Origin: Lactobacillus huangpiensis
GTDB lineage: Bacteria > Bacillota > Bacilli > Lactobacillales > Lactobacillaceae
Assembly (NCBI RefSeq): GCF_019972815.1
Contig: NZ_BPPA01000007.1
Span: 1-64,000 of the forward strand
Length of the DNA stretch: 64,000 nt
Direction of reading: 5' to 3'
In this document: positions 43,552 to 54,884 of the stretch, piece by piece
Layout of the letters: each line of letters begins with the position of its first letter
How positions within the stretch are numbered: position 1 is the first letter of the stretch
Translations under genes and position numbers: made by a program
The notes under the pieces: model-generated
Databases searched by the model: none
What the model was told of the DNA's origin: nothing
The model's input: only the letters and a program-made list of their open reading frames with translations

Positions 43552-46500
43552 CTATTTTATGTTTATTGTAGCAAACGACCTGTTTTCTAAAGCAGTCAAT
43601 AATGCACGTGCAGTATCCAGGCTTGTAATTAACGGAATATTTTGCTGAATAGCAGTCTGACGAATGACAAAGCCATCAGATGTTTTAGCCAGATCATGTC
43701 CCATAGTATTAATTACCAAATCGATTTTGCCAGTTTTCAATTCATTTAAGATATTTGTGTCAGTGTCTTCATGAATTTTATCTACCAAAGCAACATGTAA
43801 ATGATTTTGTTTTAAAAATGTTGCTGTGCCACTGGTAGCAAAAATACGGTAACCGATTTGGGCAAATCTTTTGGCAATAGGCAAAATTTCTTGTTTATCA
43901 CGGTCTTCGATTGTTAATAAAATATTGCCGCTGTCAGGAATATGCATGTTTGCACCTGAGAAAGCTTTGTAAAGTGCCTTAGGAAAACTAAAATCACTAC
44001 CCATGACCTCACCAGTTGACTTCATTTCCGGCCCTAAGTAGCTGTCAACATCAGAAAGCTTGCTAAATGAGAACACTGGGGCTTTAACACTAATCATTTT
44101 GGTTTCCGGTGCCAGGCCATCATCATAACCCTGCTCCTTTAAACTCTCACCCATAATTACTCTTGTTGCCACTTGCGCCATTTCAATAGAGGTAATTTTA
44201 CTTAAAAAAGGTACAGTACGACTAGCACGAGGATTGACCTCAATAATATAAATTTCACCATTGCGCTCAATTAACTGCAAATTCATTATTCCGCGACAAT
44301 TAAGCTTTAACGCTAACTTCTTAGTAATGTCGGCTATTTTTTGTTTAATTGCGGGAGAAAATGTTTGAGCGGGATAAACAGCCATGGAATCTCCGGAGTG
44401 AACTCCAGCATGTTCTATATGTTCCATTATTCCAGGAATAAGGACCCTTTCGCCATCGCAAATCGCATCGACATCACACTCGCGCCCATCAAGATAATCA
44501 TCAACTAAGATTGGATGACTGCTTGCAATATCCACATGATTTTGCAAATAGTCTTCAAGTTCTGGCTGATTATAAACAATTTCCATTGCTTTTCCACCCA
44601 AAACATAACTTGGTCTAACTAAAACCGGATACCCCAACTTATCTGCTGCTTTGATAACACCATCATGTGTAGTAGTCGTAATTCCTTGCGGTTGCTTCAA
44701 GCCCAATTCTTTTACTACTTGATCAAATAATTCGCGATCTTCAGCTCTGTTCAGGTCTTCCACACTGGTACCCAAGATTTTAACGCCATGCTTTTCTAAC
44801 CCAGCTGCCAAATTAATTGAAGTTTGACCACCAAACTGGATAATTACACCTTCAGGTTGCTCAAGATCACAGACATTTAAGACATCTTCTAAAGTAAGTG
44901 GCTCAAAATATAATTTATCAGAAACAGAAAAGTCGGTTGAAACGGTTTCTGGATTTGAATTAATTACAATGGCTTCATAACCCATTTTTTGTAATGCTTT
45001 GACACAATGAACAGTGGCGTAGTCAAATTCCACACCCTGACCAATACGAATTGGACCTGAACCAACAACTAAAACTGATTTTTTACTATTCTTCCGACTC
45101 TCATTTTCGGTATCGTAAGTAGAATAGAAATAAGGAGTTTGTGAGATAAATTCTCCAGCACAAGTATCTACCATTTTATAAACTGGCACTAAATGGTTCT
45201 GCTTGCGCAAATCTCGCACTTGGTCTTCATCCTCATACCACAAATTTGCGATAGTATGGTCACTAAAGCCATATTTCTTAGCATTTTTGAGCACAGCCAG
45301 ATCATCTGGATTAGCCGCAATAGTCTTTTCTAGATCAACAATATGCTTAACAATATCTAGAAAATAGAAATTAATTTTGGTTAATTCATGTAAGTCTGAC
45401 ATTGCATAGTCTCTGCGAAAAGCCTCCGCTAAATAAAAGAGACGGTCATCCTGAGCTTTAACCAGTTTATTTTCCAGTTCTTCATCACTTGCATCATGTG
45501 CTTCAGCTGAATAAAAGTCTTTTTGGTCAATTTCCAAAGAGCGAACAGCTTTTTGAAAGGCTTCTTCAGCTGTTCTGCCTATAGCCATGACTTCTCCAGT
45601 CGCTTTCATTTGTGTGCCAAGTTCACGATTTGCTTTGGCAAATTTATCAAAGGGCCAACGTGGTATTTTGCAAACAACATAATCCAGAGCTGGTTCAAAT
45701 TCTGCAAAAGTAGTGCCCGTTACTGGATTCTTTATTTCATCTAAAGTAAGACCCACCGCGATTTTAGCAGCCATCTTAGCAATGGGATAACCCGTGGCCT
45801 TTGAAGCCAAGGCAGAAGAACGGGAAACACGCGGATTAACCTCAATGACATCATAATTAAAACTATTTGGATCAAGGGCTAACTGAACGTTGCAGCCACC
45901 TTCAATTTTTAACGCCCGAATAAGTTTTAAAGAACAGTCACGCAACATCTGATATTCTTTATCAGATAATGTCTGAGACGGTGAAAAAACAATTGAATCT
46001 CCCGTATGGATACCGACAGGATCAAAGTTTTCCATACAACAAACAATCATGGCATTATCGTCATGATCTCTCATGACTTCAAATTCAACTTCCTTGTACC
46101 CTGCTATTGACCGTTCAATTAAACACTCAGTAACGGGAGATAATTCCAAGCCATTTTTGGCGATTTTAGCGAGTTCATCCCTGTCATTGCAAATGCCGCC
46201 ACCAGTTCCACCCATAGTGAATGCCGGGCGAACAATGATTGGATAACCAATTTTGTCTCCAAAATCTAATGCTTCTTGCACTGTCTTTACACTAGTTGAA
46301 GGTGGCACTGGCTCTCCTAATTTTTGGCACAATTCTTTAAACTTTTCTCTGTCTTCGGCTTGTTCAATTGAATTGAGCTTTGTTCCCAATAATTCAATGT
46401 TTAGTTCATCTAAAATACCACTTTTAGCTAATGATAAAGCCATATTTAAACCAACTTGACCACCTAAAGTCGGTAAAATAGCATCAGGAAATTCTTTGCG

Positions 46501-46734
46501 GATAATACGTGATACAGATTCTACAGTTAATGGTTCAATATAAACTTTATCGGCTATTGTGGTATCAGTCATAATTGTGGCAGGATTAGAATTAACCAGA
46601 ACCACTTCATAACCTTCTTCACGCAAAGCAAGGCATGCTTGTGTACCGGAATAATCAAATTCTGCAGCTTGACCAATAATAATTGGTCCTGAACCAATTA
46701 CCATTATTTTTTTAATATCAGTTCTTTTAGGCAT
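43552..46734 (-). CDS. carB: Carbamoyl-phosphate synthase large subunit
   Basis: CarB makes carbamoyl phosphate from bicarbonate, ATP and ammonia delivered by CarA. Two homologous ATP-grasp halves are evident: [20 protein letters not shown] and [20 protein letters not shown] mark the starts of each, near residues 13 and 555. Each half has its EVNPR motif. The C-terminal MGS-like domain (about 920-1060) binds allosteric effectors. The ATG at 46734 (MPKRTDIKK) is preferred; it overlaps carA. Length 1060 aa, complete. Confidence 0.97.
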   Translation of the reverse strand: MPKRTDIKKIMVIGSGPIIIGQAAEFDYSGTQACLALREEGYEVVLVNSNPATIMTDTTIADKVYIEPLTVESVSRIIRKEFPDAILPTLGGQVGLNMALSLAKSGILDELNIELLGTKLNSIEQAEDREKFKELCQKLGEPVPPSTSVKTVQEALDFGDKIGYPIIVRPAFTMGGTGGGICNDRDELAKIAKNGLELSPVTECLIERSIAGYKEVEFEVMRDHDDNAMIVCCMENFDPVGIHTGDSIVFSPSQTLSDKEYQMLRDCSLKLIRALKIEGGCNVQLALDPNSFNYDVIEVNPRVSRSSALASKATGYPIAKMAAKIAVGLTLDEIKNPVTGTTFAEFEPALDYVVCKIPRWPFDKFAKANRELGTQMKATGEVMAIGRTAEEAFQKAVRSLEIDQKDFYSAEAHDASDEELENKLVKAQDDRLFYLAEAFRRDYAMSDLHELTKINFYFLDIVKHIVDLEKTIAANPDDLAVLKNAKKYGFSDHTIANLWYEDEDQVRDLRKQNHLVPVYKMVDTCAGEFISQTPYFYSTYDTENESRKNSKKSVLVVGSGPIRIGQGVEFDYATVHCVKALQKMGYEAIVINSNPETVSTDFSVSDKLYFEPLTLEDVLNVCDLEQPEGVIIQFGGQTSINLAAGLEKHGVKILGTSVEDLNRAEDRELFDQVVKELGLKQPQGITTTTHDGVIKAADKLGYPVLVRPSYVLGGKAMEIVYNQPELEDYLQNHVDIASSHPILVDDYLDGRECDVDAICDGERVLIPGIMEHIEHAGVHSGDSMAVYPAQTFSPAIKQKIADITKKLALKLNCRGIMNLQLIERNGEIYIIEVNPRASRTVPFLSKITSIEMAQVATRVIMGESLKEQGYDDGLAPETKMISVKAPVFSFSKLSDVDSYLGPEMKSTGEVMGSDFSFPKALYKAFSGANMHIPDSGNILLTIEDRDKQEILPIAKRFAQIGYRIFATSGTATFLKQNHLHVALVDKIHEDTDTNILNELKTGKIDLVINTMGHDLAKTSDGFVIRQTAIQQNIPLITSLDTARALLTALENRSFATINIK

Positions 46735-47812
46735 GATTTTCAACATCCTTTCTTTGGTCAATCATTTGCATAAAGTAATCAAAGATACCTTCTTCATCGT
46801 GAGGGCCAGGTGTACTATCAGGGTGAAATTGGACGGAAAAGGCAGGATATTTCTTGTGCCGCAAACCTTCGATAGTACCGTCATTAACTTCAACATGAGT
46901 AACCATTAAAATATCAGGATCAATTGAATCTCGGCTAACAGCATAGCCATGATTCTGTGAGGTAAAGCCAATATTTCCTGTGGCTATTTCACGTACAGGA
47001 TGATTAAATCCCCGATGACCAAATTTCATTTTATAAGTATTCGCTCCATTAGCTAGAGCAAATACTTGATGACCCATGCAAATTCCCATTAAAGGTACAT
47101 GCTTTTCTACTTCTTGGACCATTTTGACTGGACCCTGCATTTCTAAAGGATCTCCAGGTCCATTAGACAGCAAAACGCCATCCGGATGAAGAGATAAAAT
47201 TTTTTCAGCTGAAGTAGTATAAGGCAAAACTATACAGTTGCAATCTCGTTTGCTTAATTCACGCAAGATACTATTTTTTAGTCCGAAATCTACTACAACA
47301 ATATTGCGCTTTGAGCCCGGCACAGGATAAGATTTTGTAGTCGCAACTCTTTTAACTACGTCCTTTGAAAGTTGACTTGCTTTTAGTTGCTCTGCAATCG
47401 CAGCAGAATTTTCCTTAGAATCACAAATTTGACCCTTCATTGTACCGTAGGCACGTAATTTTTTAACCAATTTTCTGGTATCTATTCCTTGAATACCAGG
47501 TACATCTAATCTTTTTAAAAAATCTGGTAAAGTGGTTTGCATGCGCCAGTTATCAGGATATCGTGCTACTTCATGGCAAATCACCCCTTTTATGCCCGGC
47601 TCAAGTGATTCATAATCTGCCAGCGTGATCCCATAATTGCCAATTAACGGATTAGTAAAAACTAAAATTTGATCAGCATACGATTGATCAGTAATTGCCT
47701 CTTGATAACCTGTCATTCCGGTTGTAAATACGACTTCACCTTTAGTCGCTTGACTTCCACCAAAGCCTTCGCCCGCATAGACACTGCCATCTTCTAAAAT
47801 TAAATATCTCAT
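46727..47812 (-). CDS. carA: Carbamoyl-phosphate synthase small subunit
   Basis: CarA is the glutaminase that supplies ammonia to CarB. The N-terminal domain starts [18 protein letters not shown]. The C-terminal class I amidotransferase domain carries the nucleophile Cys in [14 protein letters not shown] near residue 242, and the His/Glu of [16 protein letters not shown] near 325. It is 361 aa. It overlaps pyrC by 4 bp and carB by about 8 bp, so it is within the pyrRBC-carAB operon. Confidence 0.97.
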   Translation of the reverse strand: MRYLILEDGSVYAGEGFGGSQATKGEVVFTTGMTGYQEAITDQSYADQILVFTNPLIGNYGITLADYESLEPGIKGVICHEVARYPDNWRMQTTLPDFLKRLDVPGIQGIDTRKLVKKLRAYGTMKGQICDSKENSAAIAEQLKASQLSKDVVKRVATTKSYPVPGSKRNIVVVDFGLKNSILRELSKRDCNCIVLPYTTSAEKILSLHPDGVLLSNGPGDPLEMQGPVKMVQEVEKHVPLMGICMGHQVFALANGANTYKMKFGHRGFNHPVREIATGNIGFTSQNHGYAVSRDSIDPDILMVTHVEVNDGTIEGLRHKKYPAFSVQFHPDSTPGPHDEEGIFDYFMQMIDQRKDVENHA

Positions 47813-49086
47813 TTACTTTCCTCACTTTGAAAAACAATCTGGCCATCAATCATTGTTAAAACCGTTTGACCGTAAACTGCATCATTATTAAAAGGAGTAT
47901 TATTCCCTTTTGACTTAAAATTAGCTGAATTAATAGCTTCTTTTTTCTGAAGATCGAAAATAGCAATATCTGCCGGTTGACCTAAAGCTATTTTCCCAGC
48001 TTTTTTCAAGCCAAAAGCGTTAGCGGGAGCCAAAGTGAGCCAATTTAATAACTGCTCAAGAGTAAAAATACCAGTTTTAACAAATTTAGTGTAAAGTTCG
48101 CAAAAAGCCGTTTCACTACCAACAATACCAAATGCAGCCGTGGCAAAACCATTTTGTTTATCACTTGCAGTATGAGGAGCATGATCAGTAGCAATCATGT
48201 CAATTGTGCCATCAAGCAATCCAGCTAAAAGTGCTTTTTGATCTCCTTTAGTTCTCAAAGGCGGATTCATTTTAAAATTAGCATTATCATTGATAATATC
48301 TTCTTCTCCTAATAGAAGATGATGAGGGGCAACTTCACAAGTAACATTAATACCTTTACTTTTAGCAATTCTGATCAGTTCAACGCCTTTCTTAGTAGAA
48401 ACATGGCAAACATGGTAATGAACGCCAGTCTTTTGAGCCAATAATAAATCTCTGGCAATTTGAGTTGTTTCAGCTAATTCAGTAATTGGAGCTAAATTAA
48501 ATTCACTTGCTTTTCTACCTTCATTTATGACACCATGATTGAACAACGTATCATCTTGAGCATGTTCAGCAATAATTAAATTATTTGCCTGCGCCCTTTG
48601 CATTGCCAAATACATCGTGCCGGCATTCTGAACACCTTTGCCATCATTGCTCAGTGCAACACAACCAGCTTTTTTTAGAGCTGCATAATCAGGAATTTCA
48701 TTAGTATCTTCATTAACCGTAATAGGTGCATATTGCAAAATATGGACTACACCATTTTCACAATTGTTTTGTACCATTTTACTCATAAGTTCTGGTGTAT
48801 TGGGTACTGGTACTACATTCGGCATTGCGCAGACAGTAGTGAAACCACCATGTGCTGCTGCCAGCGAACCGGTCCTGACATTTTCTTTATCAGTTTGTCC
48901 AGGATCTCTGTAATGAACATGTACATCAACAAGTCCCGGGCTTACTAATTTATTTTTGGCATCAATTATATTTTCTGCTTTTAAACCAGTACCAATTGCT
49001 GAAATTACACCGTTTTTAATTAAAAGGTCACCATGTACTATTTCTCCACCAGTATAAATATAGCCGTTTTTAATCACAGTTGTCAT
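47809..49086 (-). CDS. pyrC: Dihydroorotase
   Basis: PyrC cyclises carbamoyl aspartate to dihydroorotate. The zinc-binding DVHVHYRDPGQTDKE block lies near residue 55, with further ligands in EHAQDD, HVCHVS and ATDHAPH (Asp near 300). Length is 425 aa from the ATG at 49086, which overlaps the pyrB stop (TGATG). The TTG one codon earlier is unlikely. It is a class I dihydroorotase, as normally found in Firmicutes. Confidence 0.96.
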   Translation of the reverse strand: MTTVIKNGYIYTGGEIVHGDLLIKNGVISAIGTGLKAENIIDAKNKLVSPGLVDVHVHYRDPGQTDKENVRTGSLAAAHGGFTTVCAMPNVVPVPNTPELMSKMVQNNCENGVVHILQYAPITVNEDTNEIPDYAALKKAGCVALSNDGKGVQNAGTMYLAMQRAQANNLIIAEHAQDDTLFNHGVINEGRKASEFNLAPITELAETTQIARDLLLAQKTGVHYHVCHVSTKKGVELIRIAKSKGINVTCEVAPHHLLLGEEDIINDNANFKMNPPLRTKGDQKALLAGLLDGTIDMIATDHAPHTASDKQNGFATAAFGIVGSETAFCELYTKFVKTGIFTLEQLLNWLTLAPANAFGLKKAGKIALGQPADIAIFDLQKKEAINSANFKSKGNNTPFNNDAVYGQTVLTMIDGQIVFQSEESK

Positions 49087-50042
49087 CAAGACAAGCCCCC
49101 TAATTTGCGACCACGCATAACTGCTTCAATCATTGCCATTCTCATAAAAACGCCATTTTCCATTTGCCTTACAAACCGACACTTTGGAGCTTCAACTAAG
49201 TCACCGCTGAGTTCAACATCATGGTTAATCGGACCCGGATGCATAATAATGGCATCATCTTTCATTTGCTCATATCGCTTTTGATTAATTCCATATTTTG
49301 CATGATACTCTTGAGCATCAAATTTTGCTTCGTTAGGATCACCAGCGTGTCGTTCGTGCTGGACTCTTAACAACATCATTACATCCATTTTATTAATCAA
49401 GTCATCAATTGGTTTATATTCACCATACTTATCGTATTGTGTGTCATACCAATAATCAGGACCAGAGAAATAAACTTTGGCTCCAAGTCTGGTCAAAAGT
49501 TCCATATTACTTTTAGCAACTCGAGAATTGGTAATATCACCCACTATAGCTACCTTAAGATCGTTAAAATGACCAAAATGCTCGTGAATTGTCATCATGT
49601 CAAGCATACATTGTGAAGGGTGCTGACCGCTTCCATCTCCGGCATTTATCACGCCTATATCAAGGTGTTGGTTTTGCTTTGGGTGTATTAGTTGGTTATA
49701 GTATTCATTTTCAGTATGCCTGATAACTTCAAGATCAATCCCAAGAGCTGCCATGATAAGCGAAGTATCGTAAAGAGTTTCACCTTTTTTGGTTGAACTG
49801 TGAGCAGGATCAAATGGTATTACGCTTAATCCTAATTTTCTTTCTGCCATTTCAAAACTCGTGTGAGTTCTGCTAGAATTTTCAAAAAACATGTTTGTGA
49901 CAGAAACTGGTTGTGTTAGATGTGGACGGGCACCACCTTTTTTAAAGTACTCTGCTCTTTCAATAAGCGCCATTACTTCTTCAACTGTTAAGTTTTCGAC
50001 ACTTACAAATGATTTTAGGGTAACAAGATTAATATTTTTCAT
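49086..50042 (-). CDS. pyrB: Aspartate carbamoyltransferase, catalytic chain
   Basis: PyrB condenses carbamoyl phosphate with aspartate. The carbamoyl-phosphate-binding motif [20 protein letters not shown] lies near residue 52. [12 protein letters not shown] near 140 and the Asp-binding [16 protein letters not shown] near 275 are also complete. At 318 aa it is typical of the PyrI-independent Firmicute enzyme. The upstream 145-bp gap to pyrR contains a PyrR attenuator. Confidence 0.97.
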   Translation of the reverse strand: MKNINLVTLKSFVSVENLTVEEVMALIERAEYFKKGGARPHLTQPVSVTNMFFENSSRTHTSFEMAERKLGLSVIPFDPAHSSTKKGETLYDTSLIMAALGIDLEVIRHTENEYYNQLIHPKQNQHLDIGVINAGDGSGQHPSQCMLDMMTIHEHFGHFNDLKVAIVGDITNSRVAKSNMELLTRLGAKVYFSGPDYWYDTQYDKYGEYKPIDDLINKMDVMMLLRVQHERHAGDPNEAKFDAQEYHAKYGINQKRYEQMKDDAIIMHPGPINHDVELSGDLVEAPKCRFVRQMENGVFMRMAMIEAVMRGRKLGGLS

Positions 50043-50056
50043 TTTTACTCTCTTCC

Positions 50057-50161
50057 AAAAAAATAAACCTAAAGCTTTTCAGCTCCAGGTTTAGCAAAAG
50101 GGTTTTTAGTATAGTTAGAGACTCAATAAAATGAACTCAAACCCTTCTGACCCTCTCTGGA
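50057..50161 (-). promoter_or_regulatory. PyrR attenuator between pyrR and pyrB
   Basis: On the minus strand TCCAGAGAGGGTC (50149-50161) matches the PyrR binding-loop consensus (UCCNGNGAGG). It is followed by a terminator: AAACCTGGAGCT/AGCTTTAGGTTT (50065-50092) and then a T7 tract. UMP/PyrR binding should favour termination before pyrB. Confidence 0.85.
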
Positions 50162-50187
50162 GCCAATTAAACGGTTGAATTGATTTT

Positions 50188-50730
50188 TTATTGCGGCAAT
50201 GGTTTTAATTCTACATTGTCTTTATTATCAATTTCTACTACATGAACAGCTATCTCTTCATGTGATGAAGTTGGAATGTTTTTACCAACGAAATCTGCTC
50301 GAATTGGTAGTTCGCGATGACCACGGTCAACCAAAGCAGCAACGGCAATTGAACTAGGTCTGCCTTTATCCATTAAAGCATCCATTGCCGCTCTGATTGT
50401 TCTACCAGTAAAAATCACATCGTCTACTAATATCACGTGTTTATTGTTAATCTCAACTCCCAGTTCACTTGAATTAACAACGGGATCTAATTTTAATGTT
50501 GCATCATGACGATCATCACGATATAAGGTAATATCAAGTTGACCGAGTGGAACATCAACACCTTCAAGCTTCTGAATACGATCATGAATGCGTTGAGCTA
50601 AATATACACCACGAGTTTTTATTCCTACCAGAACCAAATTCTCCGTGCCTTTATTTCGTTCAATGATTTCATAAGTAATTCTTGTTAACGCTCTTTTCAT
50701 TGCTGAGGCGTCCCAAATTTCTTTTGTCAT
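50188..50730 (-). CDS. pyrR: PyrR: pyrimidine operon RNA-binding regulator / uracil phosphoribosyltransferase
   Basis: PyrR binds the 5' attenuators of pyr mRNA when UMP is high. The PRTase signature [12 protein letters not shown] lies near residue 100. The N-terminal [19 protein letters not shown] and the DRHDATLK loop are also typical. The ATG at 50730 has AGGAG seven bases upstream; the longer frame to 50805 would begin inside the attenuator. It is 180 aa. First gene of the minus-strand pyrR-B-C-carA-B operon. Confidence 0.96.
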   Translation of the reverse strand: MTKEIWDASAMKRALTRITYEIIERNKGTENLVLVGIKTRGVYLAQRIHDRIQKLEGVDVPLGQLDITLYRDDRHDATLKLDPVVNSSELGVEINNKHVILVDDVIFTGRTIRAAMDALMDKGRPSSIAVAALVDRGHRELPIRADFVGKNIPTSSHEEIAVHVVEIDNKDNVELKPLPQ

Positions 50731-50756
50731 TTTTTTCTCCTGTAGTACATTGCCCA

Positions 50757-50842
50757 TGAAAAAAGCACTTAATCTATTTGAGACTAAATGCTTTGTAAAA
50801 GTCAATACTTAATTGAGCTTTCCTTGCTAGCCTCACGGGACT
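50757..50842 (-). promoter_or_regulatory. PyrR attenuator upstream of pyrR
   Basis: AGTCCCGTGAGGCT (50829-50842, minus strand) fits the PyrR loop consensus. A terminator follows (AAGCA/TGCTT plus an inner TTTAGTC/ATTAAG region, 50763-50793) with T6. It lies directly before pyrR and gives autoregulation. Confidence 0.8.
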
Positions 50843-50925
50843 AATTTTAAAGGACATCTGTTTAAATATACTGTTTCAAATTCAAATTGTCAATAGTAAA
50901 GTTGGACATTGCAGATGTTAGCTTT

Positions 50926-51849
50926 TTAATTATATTCAACTTGACCAACTAAATCTTTAATATCATTGACTCCTAAATTATTCAAAACCTGCGGCAAGTC
51001 ATGGACAATATGCGAACAAGCTAAAGGATCCTTAAAATGGGCACTACCTACTGCAACAGCATTAGCACCAGCAAGCATAAATTCAACCACATCTTCAGCC
51101 GATACAATTCCCCCCATACCGATAATTGGCAAATTAGTAACCCGTCTTACCTGATTAATCTGATATAAGGCAATGGGCTTCACTGCAGGACCAGAGTAAC
51201 CACCAAAATTATTTCCAAGCAGAGGTTTGCGAGTCTTTATGTTAATCCTCATACCAGTTACAGTATTTATTAAAGATAAGCCATCAGCACCACCTGCTTC
51301 AGCAGCCTGCGCTAATGCAACTATATCAGTTACATTAGGTGTCAACTTTACAAAAACGGGCAAATCAACTGTATTTTTTATTGCAGCAGTCAGCTTCTCC
51401 ACCAGTCTTGGATGAACACCAAATGACATTCCACCTTGAGCTACATTAGGACAAGAAACATTAATTTCAAGAGCATTAACCATTTTGGAATCTGACAGCT
51501 TTTGAGCAACTTCAATATAGCCTTCTTCACTTTCACCGCCTACACTGGCAATAATCGGTAGTGCTGGATATTGCTTTTTTAAATTAGATAACTTTTCGCT
51601 GATAACTTTATCAATCCCGGGATTGGTCAAACCAACTGAATTTAATACACCGTTATCTAAAACTGCAATTTGTGGTTGAGGATTTCCTAAACGCGGATTC
51701 GGAGTAGCAGTTTTAATAATTAGCGCTCCCAGTTCGTTCAAATCAAATTTTTTTGCCGCTGGCACATCTGCGAAACCGAAAGTACCACTAGCAGGCATCA
51801 CTGGGTTTTTCAAATTAAGTCCAGGCAATTTTACACTGATGTTTGTCAT
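50926..51849 (-). CDS. pyrD: Dihydroorotate dehydrogenase, class 1B-type catalytic subunit
   Basis: PyrD oxidises dihydroorotate to orotate with FMN. Its opening, [20 protein letters not shown], is the pattern of class 1B enzymes. It has the [11 protein letters not shown] motif near residue 130 and PIIGMGGI near 243 for FMN phosphate. Class 1B partners PyrK (iron-sulfur/FAD) normally sit next to it, but none is in this window. The ATG at 51849 follows GGAGGG. Length 307 aa. Confidence 0.93.
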   Translation of the reverse strand: MTNISVKLPGLNLKNPVMPASGTFGFADVPAAKKFDLNELGALIIKTATPNPRLGNPQPQIAVLDNGVLNSVGLTNPGIDKVISEKLSNLKKQYPALPIIASVGGESEEGYIEVAQKLSDSKMVNALEINVSCPNVAQGGMSFGVHPRLVEKLTAAIKNTVDLPVFVKLTPNVTDIVALAQAAEAGGADGLSLINTVTGMRINIKTRKPLLGNNFGGYSGPAVKPIALYQINQVRRVTNLPIIGMGGIVSAEDVVEFMLAGANAVAVGSAHFKDPLACSHIVHDLPQVLNNLGVNDIKDLVGQVEYN

Positions 51850-51991
51850 TTTACCCTCCAAAAATGTAAGCTCACTGTCAATACAATTATTTTTGGATAT
51901 ATTTTACACAATTTCTTTACTTTTTAAAAACAAAATTTTTATTGTATTTTATAAACAAAAATGGTAATCTCATTAATGATAAACTTTAAAC

Positions 51992-52080
51992 GGTACAGAG
52001 AGACCGCAAGTTAAAAACAAGACTTAAATTAAATAAAAGGTCTATTTTGATGCACTCTCGTACCAAAATAGGCTTTTTTT
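51992..52080 (+). promoter_or_regulatory. PyrR attenuator upstream of pyrF-pyrE
   Basis: GGTACAGAGAGACC (51992-52005) is a PyrR-type loop. It can pair with CTCTCGTACC (52055-52064) to form an antiterminator. The competing terminator GTCTATTTTG/CAAAATAGGC (52040-52073) is followed by T7, 12 bp before pyrF. The geometry predicts a third UMP-responsive control point, on the opposite strand to the main operon. Confidence 0.8.
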
Positions 52081-52092
52081 GTGGAGGTTTTA

Positions 52093-52800
52093 ATGGAAAA
52101 AGCAGTATTTGTAGCTTTGGACTTTGACAACCAAAATGATGTTCTTGAATTGCTAACAAAGCTAGGTCATCCCCAAGAAACATACTTAAAGATTGGTATG
52201 GAACTTTATTATCATTATGGATCAGAATTTGTAAAGAGTTTAGTAAAACAAGGATATCAGATTTTTTTAGATCTTAAATTACATGATATTCCTAATACAG
52301 TTTATCAAGCTGCAAGACAGATTGCTCAATTAGGTATTTTATGCACAACAGTACATGCTTTGGGCGGAAGTGAAATGATTTTAGCCGCAAAAAAGGGCTT
52401 GATAGATGGAACACCAACTGGAAATGAAACTCCCAAATTACTAGCAGTTACAGAATTGACCTCAATTTCAGAAAAAATTTTGGCAAATGAACAAAACTGT
52501 TCATTATCAATGGCAGAGCAAGTAGTTAGTCTGGCACAAACTGCAAAAAAAGCAGGTGCAGATGGTGTGATATGTTCGCCACTTGAAGTGAAAAATCTTA
52601 AAAATCAGGTTGGCTCTGATTTTTTATACGTCACACCAGGAATCAGATTGTCAAATAGTACCACTGATGATCAAAAGCGTATAGCCACACCACAAAAAGC
52701 AAAAGAATTTGGTTCAAGTGCTCTTGTAGTGGGTCGACCAATTACGCAGGCTGAAGATCCCGCTTTAGTTTATCGAGAAATTAAAAAGGAGTTTGAGTAA
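52093..52800 (+). CDS. pyrF: Orotidine 5'-phosphate decarboxylase
   Basis: PyrF decarboxylates OMP to UMP. The class I barrel is recognised by VALDFDNQNDVLELL, KIGMELYY, then the catalytic DLKLHDIPNTV near residue 60 (Asp-Lys-Asp) and VTPGIRL near 183. I use the ATG at 52093, five bases after GGAGG, rather than the in-frame GTG at 52081, which would put the Shine-Dalgarno inside the gene. It overlaps pyrE slightly. Confidence 0.96.
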   Translation: MEKAVFVALDFDNQNDVLELLTKLGHPQETYLKIGMELYYHYGSEFVKSLVKQGYQIFLDLKLHDIPNTVYQAARQIAQLGILCTTVHALGGSEMILAAKKGLIDGTPTGNETPKLLAVTELTSISEKILANEQNCSLSMAEQVVSLAQTAKKAGADGVICSPLEVKNLKNQVGSDFLYVTPGIRLSNSTTDDQKRIATPQKAKEFGSSALVVGRPITQAEDPALVYREIKKEFE

Positions 52801-52801
52801 A

Positions 52802-53437
52802 ATGCATCAAGATCAAATTATTAATAAGTTAGTTGAAGAAAAAATTATTACGATATCACCTGACAAACCCTACACTTATGCAAGTGGCATGCTTTCACCA
52901 ATTTATACTGATCTTAGATTGACTGTTTCCTACCCTGACTTACGTGACTGGATTGCTTCAGATTTAGCAGTCCTTATTAAAGAAAAATTTCCAGGTGTAA
53001 GCGTGATTGGAGGAGTTGCTACGGCGGGTATTCCCCATGCAGCATGGGTGGCTGACAAACTGAATTTGCCAATGATTTATGTACGCCCAAAGCCAAAAGA
53101 TCATGGTAAAGGTAAACAAATTGAAGGCCGCTTTAATAACAACGACAAAATTGTACTAATCGACGATTTAATTACAACTGGTGGCTCAGTTATTAATGCA
53201 GTAAAAGCAACTGAAAAAGAAGGCGGCAATGTAATCGGCGTGAGTTCAATATTTACTTATTATTTAAAAGATACTAAAGCTAACTTTACTCAAGCTAACG
53301 TTGACTATAGTCCACTATTAACATATCCTGAATTACTGCAAAAAGAAAAAGAGATGAAATATATAACTTCAACAGAATATGAAGCTTTAAAAACTTGGCA
53401 CGAAGATCCTTGGGAATGGGGTAAAAAATTCCAATAA
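52802..53437 (+). CDS. pyrE: Orotate phosphoribosyltransferase
   Basis: PyrE adds PRPP's ribose phosphate to orotate. The conserved YASGMLSPIYTDLRLTVSYP is near residue 24, the PRPP loop VLIDDLITTGGS near 118, and VRPKPKDHGKGKQIEG near 95. The ATG at 52802 has AAGGAG upstream; a TTG at 52793 overlaps pyrF. It is 211 aa, normal. pyrF-pyrE form a separate plus-strand operon. Confidence 0.97.
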   Translation: MHQDQIINKLVEEKIITISPDKPYTYASGMLSPIYTDLRLTVSYPDLRDWIASDLAVLIKEKFPGVSVIGGVATAGIPHAAWVADKLNLPMIYVRPKPKDHGKGKQIEGRFNNNDKIVLIDDLITTGGSVINAVKATEKEGGNVIGVSSIFTYYLKDTKANFTQANVDYSPLLTYPELLQKEKEMKYITSTEYEALKTWHEDPWEWGKKFQ

Positions 53438-53466
53438 AAAGCAAAGCCGATTATTTTATTAGATAT

Positions 53467-53512
53467 TAAAAACTGACTAATCTTTACTAAAACGAGATTA
53501 GTCAGTTTTTCT
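53467..53512. terminator. Strong terminator between pyrE and the MFS gene
   Basis: AAAAACTGACTAATCT and AGATTAGTCAGTTTTT make a perfect 16-bp stem with T- and A-runs on each side. It serves the convergent pyrFE and MFS genes. Confidence 0.9.
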
Positions 53513-53528
53513 TTTATTTGAAAAAGGT

Positions 53529-54713
53529 TTAATGATGCCTAATTGCACCGTTCAGACGAACACGATAATGGAAATAGATCAATATCATGAAAGGTATTAA
53601 AACTAATTGCACTAAATAAAAGTATTTGACTGGTAATAAGTCATTTATAAATCCCATGATTATTGGACCAAAAGCCATACCAATGTCAAGTCCTAAGTAA
53701 AACGTGCTACTGGCTAAACCTTGCTCACTTATGGGAGCTAAAAGCATTGCAGTTGACTGTAAAACCGAATACATCAAGCCATAGCCAATAGCCATAAATG
53801 CAGCTGCAAGAGCCATTATCCAGTTATTTTTCATTGTTGCCAGCAAAATCAGGTAAATCATAGTAGCAACAACACTATACCAAAACCAAGTGCCAAATTT
53901 AACAGTATCAAAGAGGTTTTTTAAAGCTATTCGAATAAGCAATAGTACAACAGCATATATCAAAAAATAGGAGCCTACATTTACACTCAAATGACGTTCT
54001 TCAACATAAGTAACGAGATCGGCTTGTGTAGCAAAATAAGGAAAAGCAAATAAAGTGGTGAGCATTGCTATAGGCAATACATTTTTCTGAATAATTTTGA
54101 TATGTAAAAATGATTTCTTCTTTTCGCTATACTTAATTTCTTTTGGTTTTGCTTTATTGCCAACAAATTGAATTATAATGACCATTAAAAAGGCTGAAAC
54201 AGCAGAAGCAATGATGGCAGTTCTGTATCCTGTTTTTTGATAAGTACTAATGGCCAGTGCCGGAGCAACAGCCATCGCAAGTGCATTCATCAGACCGTAA
54301 AATCCCATTGCTTGACCAACGTGAGCACGTGGTACCAAAAAGGCAAGCCAAGTGGTCATGCAAACGGTGCAAAGAACATAACCTGAACCGTTAATTAAAC
54401 GAAAAAGGAGCAGCCAATTGCTTGCCGGTGCTATTACGTAGCCGGTTACACCGACCACTATGAGAATTCCGCCGATAAAAGATAAACGGTATTTCGAAAA
54501 TTTATCTGTCAAATTACCTGCAATTGGCCGCAAAAACATTGCTGCTATACTCATAATTCCAACAATCAAGCCAGCAAAGCCACTACTAGCTCCCAAACTT
54601 TTAGCGTAGCCATTAATCAAAGGGTTCACAAACATGGTACTAAACATAAAAAAGAATGAAGCTGCCATAACTAGTATCACATCTTTAGTATAAATTGCTT
54701 TTTCTTTTGTCAT
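53529..54713 (-). CDS. MFS transporter
   Basis: The 394-aa protein has twelve predicted membrane segments and the MFS loop motif GNLTDKFSKYRLSFIGG near residue 62. Segments include VILVMAASFFFMFSTMFVNP, then GLIVGIMSIAAMFLRPIAG and so on. It resembles multidrug or sugar-export-type MFS of lactobacilli; substrate unknown. A terminator lies 170 bp upstream on the same strand, at 54885-54918. That would act as a barrier to read-through or as a leader element. It is convergent with pyrFE. Confidence 0.9.
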   Translation of the reverse strand: MTKEKAIYTKDVILVMAASFFFMFSTMFVNPLINGYAKSLGASSGFAGLIVGIMSIAAMFLRPIAGNLTDKFSKYRLSFIGGILIVVGVTGYVIAPASNWLLLFRLINGSGYVLCTVCMTTWLAFLVPRAHVGQAMGFYGLMNALAMAVAPALAISTYQKTGYRTAIIASAVSAFLMVIIIQFVGNKAKPKEIKYSEKKKSFLHIKIIQKNVLPIAMLTTLFAFPYFATQADLVTYVEERHLSVNVGSYFLIYAVVLLLIRIALKNLFDTVKFGTWFWYSVVATMIYLILLATMKNNWIMALAAAFMAIGYGLMYSVLQSTAMLLAPISEQGLASSTFYLGLDIGMAFGPIIMGFINDLLPVKYFYLVQLVLIPFMILIYFHYRVRLNGAIRHH

Positions 54714-54884
54714 TTTTACCTCACTTACTTAAAACCTAACTTATCTATCATATCACTTAAAAGTTGGCATATTAGAATAATAAAATGAACTGAAAAACAA
54801 TTTTAGCTGTCAAACATGCGATAGTATTTGACTGAGAGCTATATATAATGCTAGACATTCCTTTTAAAGTTATACAATTCGGCC

